Assembly: GCA_036245805.1 (NCBI GenBank)
Contig: BTRK01000002.1
Coordinates: 43,196,661 to 43,260,660, forward strand
Origin: Pristionchus mayeri
Lineage: Eukaryota; Nematoda; Chromadorea; Rhabditida; Neodiplogasteridae
Direction: 5' to 3'
Length of the DNA: 64,000 nt
The translations under genes were made by a program, and so were the position numbers. The first letter of the stretch is position 1. Each line of letters begins with the position of its first letter. This document shows positions 45,101 to 56,092 of the stretch, piece after piece. The notes below the pieces were generated by a model that was not told the origin of the DNA, searched no databases, and saw only the letters and a list, made by a program, of their open reading frames with translations.

Positions 45101-48100
45101 TCATATGAGCTAGAAAGGTGGTGAAAGGCTCACAATGTTCGGAAAATTATTTCCTACAACTTTTATGTTGACACCTAAGCTGTATGACGGCGTTTTTTGA
45201 ATGTACGATTGAATAACCAGATTTTAGTACAAAAATAAATTCATAATGAGTTCCAGATTAAACTTATTCAGGATATTATTCCTGAATAATGCAAAGTAAC
45301 CTCTAATATTCCAAGGGAAAAACTAAAAGTGAAAATTTTTTGGGGGGGGGGGGCGTATTTCTGCAAAATCGCTTCTAATCTCACAAAGTGAGATGGCTGG
45401 TTAAAAAAATATCGAAAAAATATTCATAAACGACCCTCTCAAAATTGCATGTTTGATGGAGAATCTTACTAAGTAAAAAAAGTGACTCAGACAATGGGTT
45501 CCTAGAGATGTCAATCATCTTGGTACCTAATATATTTTCCAAGTGGAATATACGTAGATAAGGTTGAAATAAGTGCGTTAGATATGCCTAAATATCACAG
45601 AAATCGAGGTACCGAAAATCGATTTTTTAGAGTAACTCAATTATCGGTTTTTTCTGCTCCATTCAATTTGTTATTTCTTGGAACATTAATTAATGCACCA
45701 TAACGATTCAATTTCATCGATTTCTTGTCAAATTTCGATATTTTTTTAACCAGCCATCTCACTTTGTGAGATTAGAAGCGATTTTGCAGAAAAACGCCCC
45801 CCCCCAAAAAATTTTCACTTTTAGTTTTTCCCTTGGAATATTAGAGGTTACTTTGCATTATTCAGGAATAATATCCTGAATAAGTTTAATCTGGAACTCA
45901 TTATGAATTTATTTTTGTACTAAAATCTGGTTATTCAATCGTACATTCAAAAACGCCGTCATACAGCTTAGGTGTAAACATAAAAGTTGTAGGAAATAAT
46001 TTTCCGAACATTGTGAGCCTTTCACCACCTTTCTAGCTCATATGAGAGCTGAAATACATTATAGCCGAAATGAAAACCAGCAAATTCCTAAAAGCCGGCT
46101 CTGGGACCAATGACCTTTAAATTTCAATATATCATCTCTAGGATATTCATCCACCATAATTAGGACTAGATACGGAAAACTTTTTGCAAATTGTTCCCGG
46201 CAACCTCCACTGACTCGTGATACCCGTGATAGAATGTCAATAGTACAAGGATAGAATATGCGATCAGTAAACAACTCTAGAAAACTGCACACAATTTCAT
46301 ATCAGGTATCTCTCCCTCTCCGAGCGCAGCACAATTGCACTCGTGGTCACACTCTATCTCGCCTCTTTTGCTCTCATTGTCCACTCTTCAACGAGGAAGC
46401 CGACTGCGTTAGTGACCAACGGAGAATGTGGGTTCAATTTGTGTAACAAATGATATCACAAATTGGTTGACGATCAACGTAAAAAATTACAGTCGACCCA
46501 GCAGAGGCCCTGAATCGATGGGAACCAGGAGTTTCAACCAACTTCTCCGACGGTCTGTCCATTTGTTTGTGATTATGTAGCATTGTTCTCGGGCTGATGG
46601 ATAACTTCCTTTTTTCCAATAGATTTCTGTATTGTGTCATACATCAGACCATGCCTACTAAAAGCCACGAGCTGTATCGATTTTCTCACATATTCTTCCA
46701 GACCAAGCGCGGCAGATGAACAAACTGATGGGGCGGCAGTTGGCTGAGAGTCTCACCCTCCCCGATTGCACACCCCGCCCGGACGTGGAGAAGAACGATC
46801 GATTCAAGTTCTGCTACTTCCCGGTTAGGGATTCCTGAATGTTTCTGCATATCAAATTGCAATGTAAATATTAGTTGCAAGAGATGAGAAAAGACAATCC
46901 AGTGACAAATTTGTACAAAAAAAAACCCAACAATCACAATTTATAGTTTTGTTGCAATTTCAGGAAGGTCGAGGCTCTTACTCCTTCCTGATCATTGGTA
47001 ACAGCTATGCGCTCAGCCCGGGCAAGCTCGTGCTCAAGGATTTCAAGAAGCACTACAGCAAGATCAGCATTCGAGCCGTGCCTCGTGAGAACTCTCATCT
47101 TTTTAGTTCCAGAAACCGCTCACGTTAAAATGAATATCAAGCACAGAGTTTTGAAGCAATTTATTGAACGGCACAAAAAAGAAATGCTATCCGCATCTCG
47201 TAACATGGCCGAAAATTTTGATTTGTGCACAAATATATAAACAGCCATTAATTACTCTATTTTTTCAGATTGTGAGCCACTAATCGAGACCAAGCATCAC
47301 ATGTGCAAGAACTTGCCTCTAGCACATAAGAAGTTTCTCGAAGACACTGAAAGAGAGCAACCCGACGTGCTCTTCATATCGGCAAGGTAACATTTTACAA
47401 CAATTTATTGTCTTTTTCTCTAAATAGCAGGGTCTCAAGAGGAACAAGTGTATTGTAAATATCCCCCCCCCCCCGAAAGCTTAAAATGTCTGGCTATCGA
47501 AAAACATGAATGATTCAGATACGAGAATCCCGGAGTCGAAATAACTGGAAATGTCTCAACTGATCCCCTGTACCTCTACATGTTCGACAAATTGAGAAGC
47601 TACGAGAAAATCGTGAAGAAGAAGGTGAGATTTTTTAAATGTTTTTTTTCTATAATATACGGATTCTAAATATAAACAACCCATTTCTACTCTAAATTTT
47701 GCCTAATTAATTGATTCTAATTATCATTTTTCGGGTCTTCATCCTCAGTTCCTTCCCTCAACTCATCGCTCCAAGTGAGGTGGAGAAGCGAAGGAGGAAG
47801 TTGGGTCTTCCGGTGGAAGGATTCATGACGGTACGAGGTGCACAAGATTTCGAAATATGAGATAGTCGTCTCTTCATTTCGTGTACTCTCTCACCGCTCG
47901 ACCTGTCTAGAGAGTGTGAGAAATGAAGAGACGACTATCTCTTATTTCTAACTCTACTGTGCACAGCTCATGTTCTCGTTGCTTTTGTCAAGCTGTTCTC
48001 AAATGAGTTCAGGCATCATGTTTTGTTGAGGCATCATGTTTTGCCTCAAGGGATATTTTTAGAGTTCGAGAAACGATACCACGGTCTCTTCATTCTTTGC

Positions 48101-48773
48101 GCTCCCTCGTTGATCGACCGGTCTTGATAGTGTGTAGAATGAAGAGAGCGTGGTTTCATTTCTCGAACTCTAGTTATTTTCATGATAATGTCGCAACATT
48201 TCAGGAGGCCATCAAGCAAGACGATGAACCTATGCGAATTCGGATTGCCGAGGTGAGAAAAAAACGATGTATTCCGAAATTTCGAAAATGCATTTTTCAG
48301 CTAGCCAAAAAATGCGAGAAATGCGTTGTCTACGACATTCGACACAGGCATTTGAATGACCGAGGGGAATTCCAGGTAAAACAATTGATTTTTCATTGCT
48401 AAAACAATGATTTTCAGACAGTCGACCCATCCACCAAATTGCGGTACTTCGAAGACAGTGTGCACTACACATCAGTTGGTGAGAACATTTGGTACTTCTA
48501 GGATTAATGTCCACCTCATCTCCATCTCATTTTCCATATCTTCCCATGAGGCGACTGAAAATTAAGGAGGAATACCTAGAAATATGTCGGTTAGGGAAAA
48601 GCGAGAGGGTGGGCATGGATCCGTGTAATGGCGAACACTTAATCGTATTTTCAAATAAAAACATATTTGTAGGCATCAAAGTAATCGAACCGGTGTTCAC
48701 AAAGATGTCGAAAGAATTCGATCATTTAATGAAGGCGAAGTATCCGGATAACATATTTGAGTTGAATAATTAA
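42185..48773 (+). CDS. acyltransferase-3 / SGNH membrane acyltransferase (oac/nrf-6 family)
   Basis: About 20 exons. Exon 42185-42211 is MSAKRLDIQ. 42509-42594: GVRAWAVIAVVIFHFFPSLL then GYLGVDV. Then FFVLSGFLISLVLE; YLDFYFKRFKRIFPLALM; ITLINAYVISRNEEAKLVKR; SALYALFFATNYNV. 43531: DYFTHYWSLSVEIQFYVLAP, the family signature. Then PPTHPTRLLVYMCLVAICSL; LWQFIAGSMAFNLGN; VIPLITIGIGSVIILTLRDA; ILLVAQLTTPLLCHPFIQLL; SYALYLLHWPVVCVLKD; LITAMAACICLSIIAHLTYE; 46305: YLSLSERSTIALVVTLYLAS. The luminal SGNH part follows: 46964 FLIIGNSYALSPGKLV (Ser block); 47271; 47520; 47734; 48205; 48298 LAKKCEKCVVYDIRHRHLND; 48418 RYFEDSVHYTSVG (Asp-x-x-His block). The last exon ends FELNN* at 48773. By family it moves acyl groups across a membrane. 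A 1.3-kb foldback lies in the intron before 46305 and two hairpins in the intron after 47830. The acceptor before 47734 is non-canonical (TTTTTCGG). Confidence 0.9.
44925..46222. mobile_element. 1.3-kb foldback element in an oac-like intron
   Basis: Two ~600-bp arms are mirror images. The left arm has AACAATTTGCAAAAAGTTTT, CCTAATTATGGTGGATGAAT, ACTCATTATGAATTTATTTT and TAGAAGCGATTTTGCAGAAA (inverted between arms). The centre is about 45,530-45,700. The termini read TATCAGGAGTCACTGGAG and, inverted, TATCACGAGTCAGTGGAG. The arms differ at few sites. Left-end bases ACCCCTCGGG are extra or altered. No ORF. A diverged single arm is at 3300-3625. Confidence 0.9.
47839..47962. mobile_element. hairpin MITE 8 bp after a splice donor
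   Basis: The arms GAGATAGTCGTCTCTTCATT and mirror surround a CTCTCTCACCG tip. The outer ends TGCACAAG / CTGTGCA also pair. The element begins 8 bp (GTACGAGG) after the oac-like exon ending at 47830. The right flank CAGCTCAT does not match, so the TSD is not demonstrated here. Confidence 0.7.
48061..48172. mobile_element. hairpin MITE (AGTTCGAGAAACGAT family)
   Basis: AGAGTTCGAGAAACGATACC on the left, mirrored by CATTTCTCGAACTCT on the right, with CTCTTCATTC arms. It is in the same oac-like intron as the hairpin at 47839. Confidence 0.8.
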
Positions 48774-49148
48774 ACTTTGTTGAAGTCTATTAGGCATTTT
48801 GGTATTTATGTTATGATTGTTAGAAAGGCTTGATAAACAGTAATTTTATTCTGCTCACAACAAAGAAATTACCTAATTGTGTGTAGAGCGATTTAATCCT
48901 AACCTGTATAACGCATTTACTGAAGTCGACAGTTCGACCTCGTTAAATGGGAATTTACAGTTACGATCTTATTCAACTATGAACACATCTAGTTCGTTAA
49001 GGGTGTATATCTCGTTCATGTCTTTTATGAAATGGAAGCCCGCGCGTCGCGGATCTGTGCGTCGATTTCGAATGGATGCGTTGCGGTTCGGCATCATATT
49101 GCACCTTAGAGAACTTTGAACTTCGAGTAAGTGTCATTGGAATTCAAA

Positions 49149-51273
49149 ATGAAGAGGACTGACGAACTACTACCCATGCCATCCAAGAACTCCAAAGTCG
49201 TCGCCGTAAACCATGAGATATTCACGAATTCAAATATTTTTTTCCGAGGCTCCACTAATGATATTTGCAAATATTCAGGATCTCATATCTAACTTACCAG
49301 ATGATCTGATCCGCTCAGTCTTCAACAAATTAAATTAGTTAATTAAATTAATTAAATAAGTCAATTTTTATTGAACCGTGGCATCATATAAAAGCACTTT
49401 GAACATACGGATACGTAATTCTAGCAGTAGTATCCGACAACACCAGAAAGTGTAGTCGTATTTTGATGACTGAATACCTTTTTCTTTAGTGGGTCTAATC
49501 CTTTATTTCAGTGATGAATTAGATCGGATTAGCTTAGTGAGTCGAAAGATGATTACTTTCGCTACGCGAGCAAGGGAACGAATCAACAGGGAACGGATCT
49601 TCCGATTGACTATTAGACAGGTTAACTTTCCCACATGAATATGTCCAATTAGTTTTTTTTTCAGAATCACAATGGCGACTTTGTTCTAGAAGCGCTTAGA
49701 GATCGCTCTGTCAACTTGTCTAATTATTTCATGCTGGCACAGTTCGGTTCTCGTGGTACTTTAAGGATACGCAAGTGGACAGATACCAATTACAAGCAGT
49801 ATGCTATTATGGTAGTTTATGCATCTTCTAGAGCTCGAAATTGGAGTAATCGTCTTTTCTTTTCCCACTTTCTCTATGTAGACCAGTAGAGATATACTGT
49901 AACTGAAGAGGCGATTACCCGACTTACGAACTCTAGAATTTGCTGTGATTAGGGGTAAATTGTACTTGCTAGGACGACGAATCGAGTGAAGAGCTGGAGC
50001 AAGCCAAAAGAGTACCAATTCCGCCGACGATCTTGGAAAGTGTAGTATATTTGCTGAAACGGTTCAACTCCGAAAGGATTTTTATCGAATCTGTGAGTTG
50101 GTTTGCAAATTTCTTTGAAATTGGTGCAGCTGGGGTTTCTTGGCTGCATCGAACACTATTGGGTATCAAGTCGACATTGGGATTTGTTTGATTTTTTACA
50201 TCAATTGATCTTATCACGGCCAAATGGTCTCATCAATAACGTAACAAATGTGTTTTTATCTTTCAGGTCTCTCTTAACGATGCTTTCTATAATATGATGG
50301 AACCTTTATTACTGGGGCTGAATTGTCTTTGGCTAAACTGCTCCCGAACAGTTTTCCAGAGAGCTTCTAAATGGAACACAAATCAGTTTGTGTCCGTTTT
50401 TTAATAAGTTTAATACGGTTTGATTAAGATTCTTGGATTGGGTCGTATCAATAAAATCTGAGAAAATAGAGCTGTTTGAAACTAGATGCGAATGGAATCA
50501 AGGGACTTACGTGTCTTTTCTCAAGGATATAGAAGACTCACAAAATACCATGGATCTCAGTGTAACGAATGGACGTCAGGTTTACTTTTTTAAATAGTTT
50601 AGTAATCTCCGCACGTTAGAGTGAGTAAATACGGTAAAAGTATCTTCATTCTACACACTCTTTCAGAACTAGACCGGTGGAGAGATTGTGAAGAGTGAAA
50701 ATCCCATCACTCGAATTGCGCACTCTATCACACTTTAATTGTCATTAAACTATCGATTTTCCAGGCGTCATTCCAATATCCTGCTGAAGTTTCACTCGAC
50801 ATCATCTCAGGATTCAGAAATTTAATTCTCGATGATCTTGTGTTTAATGCTGATTATTGTATCGAACTGATCAAAGTGATTACGGAAAAGCAATATCTTT
50901 AAGCTCAAAGTTATTTCCAGAAACGATTATTTGGCAAGAAAGTGGGAAAGGTGAGCCTGCTAACTTCAGAGCCTATCGACTCCTCCGGGCGCCTTCAGAA
51001 TCTTGGGGACAATGTCAAGGTAATTATTCGTTATCCACTTTTAATATTTTTGTTATAATTATGCATTAATTAGGTGTGGTATATTCGAATCGATATTTTA
51101 GCTGTTATTTTCAGACATGATTCACGTAATTGGGTCACTTGTAGGTCACTGAAACAATAGGCTGGCCAATGCGTACGTTTAGAATACAAGAAACAACATC
51201 CAAGTCCCATCTAACCGTTGAAGTTCGTGACGGCTCCCTTTGCCCGTCGGCAGACATTCGTTCCAACTATTAA
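49149..51273 (+). CDS. F-box-like protein
   Basis: The first exon from ATG 49149 gives MKRTDELLPMPSKNSKVVA. The exon from 49279 has the F-box-like core DLISNLPDDLIRSVFNKL. The exon from 49512 reads DELDRISLVSRKMITFATRA, matching the second half of an F-box. Later exons: NHNGDFVLEALRDRSVNLSN; DDESSEELEQAKRVPIPPTI; VSLNDAFYNMM; ASFQYPAEVSLDIISGFRNL. A terminal exon (VTETIGWPMRTFRIQETTSK) ends SADIRSNY* at 51273. No known substrate-binding domain was recognised. The split F-box resembles that of copies A and B at 13-18 kb, but the rest is not alignable by eye. Two imperfect CTCTTC hairpins (about 49825-49935 and 50637-50700) lie in its introns. Confidence 0.6.
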
Positions 51274-52682
51274 TCGTTCGTTATCCCTGCATTTATGCTT
51301 TTGCTTAGCTACATACCAGAGTTGACAATTCGAGACAAGATAGCGAGACCGTTATGTCGCCCATCACAAAACCAATGACAGGGAGACGTAGCGGTCTCAG
51401 TTACCATGTCTCGAATTGCAAAGACAACTACATAATAATGGTATTGCAATGTACACCTATTGTAATCCGCACAGTTGTTATTTCATAAAAATGCATTTCT
51501 CGATTGTGATTTTTAATGTTTACGAATTTTCTCCCGGAGCTTGTCTATTAAGGTAAGCACAGTTCAAAACCCTGCGTCCATAGTAGAGAACCTAATTCGG
51601 GTCAATGGTCTCGCTCTCTCCAAACCGCACACTCTCTTATCGAGTAGAGAAGCGAGAGAGCATGCAAATCGAGGAGAGTCAGACCATTACTCCTAATTCG
51701 GGTCATCATCTATACATTTCACAAAACCTTTCGACAAATGAATGAGATAATGGCTAATGAAGAGAGATTAGTTCGCAGTATTAGATTCCCTGGGAATTGC
51801 AACTGAGACCCATGAAAGCTTCCCTGAAAAGCTGAAAAAATAGTAATCACACTTGAAACAATGTATCATTTTGCACTTTGTCTTGAAAATGCATCAAATT
51901 ATTATGCTTTCTGAATCATGTTGCCTTCATTCATTTCCGTCTTCATTCCTAGCAACCTTTGATTTTTCGCTCACTTCATTTGATTTACTCTGCATCTATG
52001 ATGGCACAGAAATTGAAATGAATGCATTCGTGGTACTAAGATGAAACCCCTCTAGATCGAATACAAATTGGTCGAGGTGAAACTACCACAGGTGAAAGAG
52101 CCATTTAGAGAGCACGAGTTCAAAAGCACTGAGAGAGAGAGACAACTCAGAGGTGCACTACGAGAGGATGTGCATTCCGCTCAATATAGACCGGCTGGTG
52201 AGTTCGCAATGTTTTACTGACCGATAAATCTCGTGGCCGAGTGATACCGTGACAGTGAAGACCATTAACTCCCCTTGCCACATTTCGAGCTCAACAAACA
52301 CTAGTTTTATTATGTGGCACAAATTCTGCCATCGGTCCAAAAATATCCAAGTTCGTGATGTGAACAGCGATGAAACATCTATAATACGCGTTGCGGTGAA
52401 AGGACGAAAAGGGAAAGAATCAACCTGTTTGACATAGGCAAGTGACGAGTGCGAAAAGTGGATTACAAACACCATTTAAGGATTCGCTGAAACGCCCACA
52501 CGTCACATGTGTACCCAGATTTAGTAGGGTTGTTCAGCATATGAAGGACATTTAGTTCGGACGGGAAGTTGAACACAGTCCCGCTTGCATAATTTACCGT
52601 GCTTATAACATTGCGACATATATATCAATTTGTTCGTACATTCCGTCCACTTGCTCATTGTTAAGTTGCATCTGGTATTGAC
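51274..52682. other. intergenic with hairpins and possible exons
   Basis: A palindrome at 51330-51420 has arms CAATTCGAGACAAGATAGCG / mirrored CATGTCTCGAATTG. A plus-strand open stretch at about 52057-52198 (IEYKLVEVKLPQVKEPFREH) ends at a GTGAGT donor. Another open stretch at 52249-52437 ends in TAG. These could be exons of an unrecognised gene. Confidence 0.35.
51604..51691. mobile_element. hairpin MITE (GAGTAATGGTCT subfamily)
   Basis: The arms AATGGTCTCGCTCTCTCC and mirror AGTCAGACCATT carry a CACACTCTCTTATCG tip. CTAATTCG flanks both sides; because the next bases GGTCA also match, up to 14 bp looks duplicated. An 8-bp TSD plus chance or conversion is the simpler reading, given the relatives. 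Confidence 0.8.
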
Positions 52683-53863
52683 ATGGGTGGCGGCAATTCT
52701 GTGATGCTGAAAGACGAGGAAATCAAAATGATTGTCGAGGAAACGGAATGTAAGTTGCAAAATTTCAAATTTGAAGACAGTGCTGAAATGAACGATGTTG
52801 TTCAATGACCATAGTATACATAACAATTTTTAGTGTAGGCAATATTTTTGTATAGCAACACTTTGCAGTTAATCGCAATCAAATTGTGAGGCTGTACTCA
52901 AGGTTCCTCTCACTGGACAAAAAGCCGAATGGATCCCGCGATATAGTTGCCTACGCCAAAGAACAGTGATAACTTGCCGAAATACCTGTTGTGTGCCCAT
53001 AAATGCTCGAATGGATGCGATTAATGCTTTGTAATTACTGAATGCATCATCACTATTTTAGGGTGAGGGACATCTGAGAAGAGAGGACTTTATGAATGTG
53101 CCGGAACTAGCAGTGAATCCTCTGGGAGACCGAATTGTCGACGCATTCTTTACTATCGCGTTAGTTTGTACAGCTCAAAGATTATATCATTATTAATTTA
53201 TCTTGTTTTTTCCATATGCATGAAATAGTCGGCCTCACCGCTACATATTGTAGTTGTCTAGATTACCGATGCATCTTAACTTTGTTTTTGTAAAACAGCC
53301 AAATTTGCAGTGGGGATGGAGTGGAAAATGTGAAGACCCTCAACTTCCGTCAGTTCATGCGAGTACTGGCTTTCTTTCAACCAATTGATCGATCGAAAAA
53401 GAATTTCCACAACGGAAGGGCGGACAAGCTTAAATGTCCTGTTGATTTAGATTAAACTATGCAGAAGACACGAAATAATTTTATTTCAGTCGCGTTTATC
53501 ATGTACGATCTGAACAAGAACGGGTTTATCACACGAGAGGAATTCAAGGTATTGCAGATAGACGAGGGACTCTGAAGCAATTTGCTCGTTTAAGGTCATA
53601 CTCAACAGTATGGTTGGAGCGAACATCACCTTGGAGCAGGTAATTCATGTCCAATTAAAGCGTAATGTTCTCATTTAAGCTGGAAAATATCGTTGACAGG
53701 ACAATTGAAGAGGCAGATGAAGATAAAGATGGTAAAATCTCTTTCGAGGAATTCTGCAAGGTAATGAGAATCAGATCTCGGAATGTTTGCAAAATATTGT
53801 TTCCAACAGGCTTTGGAGAAGACTGATATCAATGAGAAGATGTCCATTAGATTCATCAGTTGA
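52683..53863 (+). CDS. calcineurin B homologous protein (CHP1 / pbo-1-like)
   Basis: MGGGNSVMLKDEEIKMIVEE starts at 52683 and has an N-myristoylation signature (Gly2, Ser6). Exons: 52868 (NRNQIVRLYSRFLSLDKKPN); 53063 (GEGHLRREDFMNVPELAVNP, LGDRIVDAFF); 53303 (VKTLNFRQFMRVLAFFQPID); 53492 (FIMYDLNKNGFITREEFK, canonical EF-hand loop D-L-N-K-N-G-F-I-T-R-E-E); VILNSMVGANITLEQ; IEEADEDKDGKISFEEFC (second canonical loop). The last exon is LEKTDINEKMSIRFIS*. CHP proteins bind Ca2+ and act as obligate partners of Na+/H+ exchangers; C. elegans pbo-1 is the known nematode member. All domains are present. The exon ending at KKPN lacks a visible GT donor in phase. Confidence 0.88.
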
Positions 53864-54063
53864 AATCACGAGAAGAAAAGACACAAACGTATTTTTGAAT
53901 ACGAATTGAAATATTTGTCAATGATTTCAGTATTGTGTAAAACTTGAAAAAAACATTCATAGCGTGTACACATAACAATATCCTTAATTTATGAGATTTC
54001 GGATAGTGTTGATCTCGATTTTCACTCTCATCGTGTTGTCACCATGGACAATTATGCATTGTA

Positions 54064-55311
54064 TTAGGTTGGCGGGAAAGTCTTTGTCACTGGTTTTGTT
54101 TTTACACTGCTCGCCACGAATGCACTTTGGTTTTCCCATGTTCCTAGTGAATAACAATCAGTGATGGGCCTTTATAGTAAACAACTCTCCATTCCCTTTC
54201 CTTCAGTCATGCTCTAGTAGAGTAACGATGTATGTTCCTGGTGACACCCACTACCGACATGGTTTGATTTACCTCTCTCTATTCTACACAACGATGAAGG
54301 ATTCGGAGACCCTACTGAAGAATGTTTATGACACACATGCCCCCTCCACAACACCTTCAGGAATTGGATCCAGAGCCTCGAAGAAGGCGACTTTTCCATC
54401 AATGAATGGGGTTGATCTGGGAGACCGCGTTAGTTATATTTTGAGACTTTGTAGCAAGCTGCTTAAACGAACCCATTTCAAAGTGCCCGTGAAATGACTA
54501 TTGCACTTAGAGTCCACCATCGCACTGTCAAAGAAGGCTTGAGATATCTTGGAATGAGGAAATTAATCGGTCGATTCAAATCCCATGATCTGATACAAGC
54601 CAGCTATGACCGTCGAGTCGATGATTCCAATGCTTTTCTCATTCTCCGAGGTGGGGATCGATGGCTGGAACGTCTCATAACGGGGAATGAGAAGTAGGTC
54701 CTCTACGATAACAACCACATGATAGTCCAGCGGTTTGGAAAGGGATAGACTCCACAGCGTGTCCCCAAACTTGACCTGCACCCCAAGAAAAACAAGCTGT
54801 CAATGCGGTGGGAGTGGATGGGTTGATCTAATCGGAGCTACTGCCTGAGGGCATGTCAATCACCGGGGTCAAGTACGTCACGCACCTACATAATTGGAAG
54901 TTGGAAGTCGATCGTTCAAGGCTGAAGGACAAGAAAGTGTACAATCAACAAAAAGGCCCTCGTCACCAGGTCTCAAATCAAGTCAAGCAGGAACTGGCTG
55001 GATATGGATGGATGGTTCTCCCTCTCCCCCCGTATTCTCCTAACATGGCATCGTCCGATTACTGGCTTTTCGCAGACCTGACCCATGCCGTTCGAGGTAG
55101 GGCCTTCAATTCACGTGGAAGTCTCGAGGTTGAACTCGAGCAATACTTTCATTCGGCCCCGGGCGGGTTCTAAAGGGAGGGGATCCATACATTGCAGGTA
55201 TGTTAGGCACATATTGTCACTAATGCGGATAAGTATAATTGAACTCATGATTTTCAATTGCCCAAGAAATAACGTTTTGAAAAAGTGACAAAGACTTTCC
55301 CGCCAACCTAA
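54064..55311 (+). mobile_element. mariner-family transposon, dead copy C
   Basis: A 1,248-bp element with TIRs TTAGGTTGGCGGGAAAGTCT (left, mirrored right) and TA on both sides (54062-54063, 55312-55313). The transposase frame is broken many times; fragments such as VHHRTVKEGLRYLGMRK, TGNEK*VLYDNN and PPYSPNMASSDYWLFADL show the mariner order. It is clearly older than copies A and B and from a different lineage (other TIR, S-D-Y-W catalytic block). Confidence 0.9.
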
Positions 55312-55433
55312 TACTTCGAACTGTGATTCCTTCAACATCGGAATGTCATCATCGGACCTAATGCCTTCGTCGTTTGTCAGACTACGAGATAGTAGGCGAT
55401 ATCGAGAGAGCAAGACGATTGATCCCGACTGAT

Positions 55434-55537
55434 GTTCGAGAAACGATACCACGCTCTCTTCAGTATCCACACTCTTTTGACCGGTAGAGTGGAGAGAGTG
55501 TGCAGAATGGAGAGAGTGTGGGATCATTTCTCGAACT
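55434..55537. mobile_element. hairpin MITE (AGTTCGAGAAACGAT family)
   Basis: GTTCGAGAAACGATACCACG on the left, mirrored at the right end (ATCATTTCTCGAAC), with a GACCGGTAGAG tip. It is intergenic, between mariner copy C and the nuclear receptor gene. Confidence 0.8.
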
Positions 55538-56002
55538 TTCGATCGCTTGATGTCACCTGCGCTGGATCAGAGGTGAATCACATCATTGATGAAAGATGGA
55601 AAGGTGAATTACACATTCTTTTATTTCGAGCGCATACAACAGTGCAAAGAATCCCATTATGTTGTAGAATCAACAACGAAGTAATGAATAAATAATCGGA
55701 TAATAACATGCAATTCAATAGAAGGCTTATGAAAAAATTATTGCAAAAAAAACAAAGATGCTGATGAGGAAGAATGATGTAAATTGTGAGAAGATTCAGT
55801 TGGACATACGGAGAGAGCAGCCGAGCTTCGAGCATGCCTTTCACTTCTGAAACAATCAGAAATTCGCAAAATAGGAGTTCATGAAAAACATTACTCGGGA
55901 ATAATATCACAAATTGAAAACAGGCTTGTTCTATGCTTGTGTGTTCATGTTAATATATTGTAAACAAGCCAGTCGAACTTGAAGCCGAACTTACTCATTC
56001 TC

Positions 56003-56092
56003 GAGCATTCGTCTAACTCTCTTCAGTTTGCACGCTCTCTCGTCTCTCCTGGCGATAGAGCGTGCAAACTGAAGAGAGTCAGACCATTGCTC
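56003..56092. mobile_element. hairpin MITE near a splice donor (GAGCAATCGTCTGAC family)
   Basis: The ends are GAGCATTCGTCTAACTCTCT / mirror of GAGCAATGGTCTGACTCTCT. TSD TCATTCTC (55995-56002) and TAATTCTC (56093-56100), one mismatch. On the gene's strand the nuclear-receptor exon ends at 56103, the intron starts GTGAGAATTA, and the element begins at +11. If the donor is not used, a stop lies inside the element. Confidence 0.85.

Noticed and set aside
51591..51704. A 13-14 bp target-site duplication around the hairpin
   Set aside because: All clear relatives have 8-bp TSDs. The extra GGTCA match is more simply chance or a conversion of the element end.
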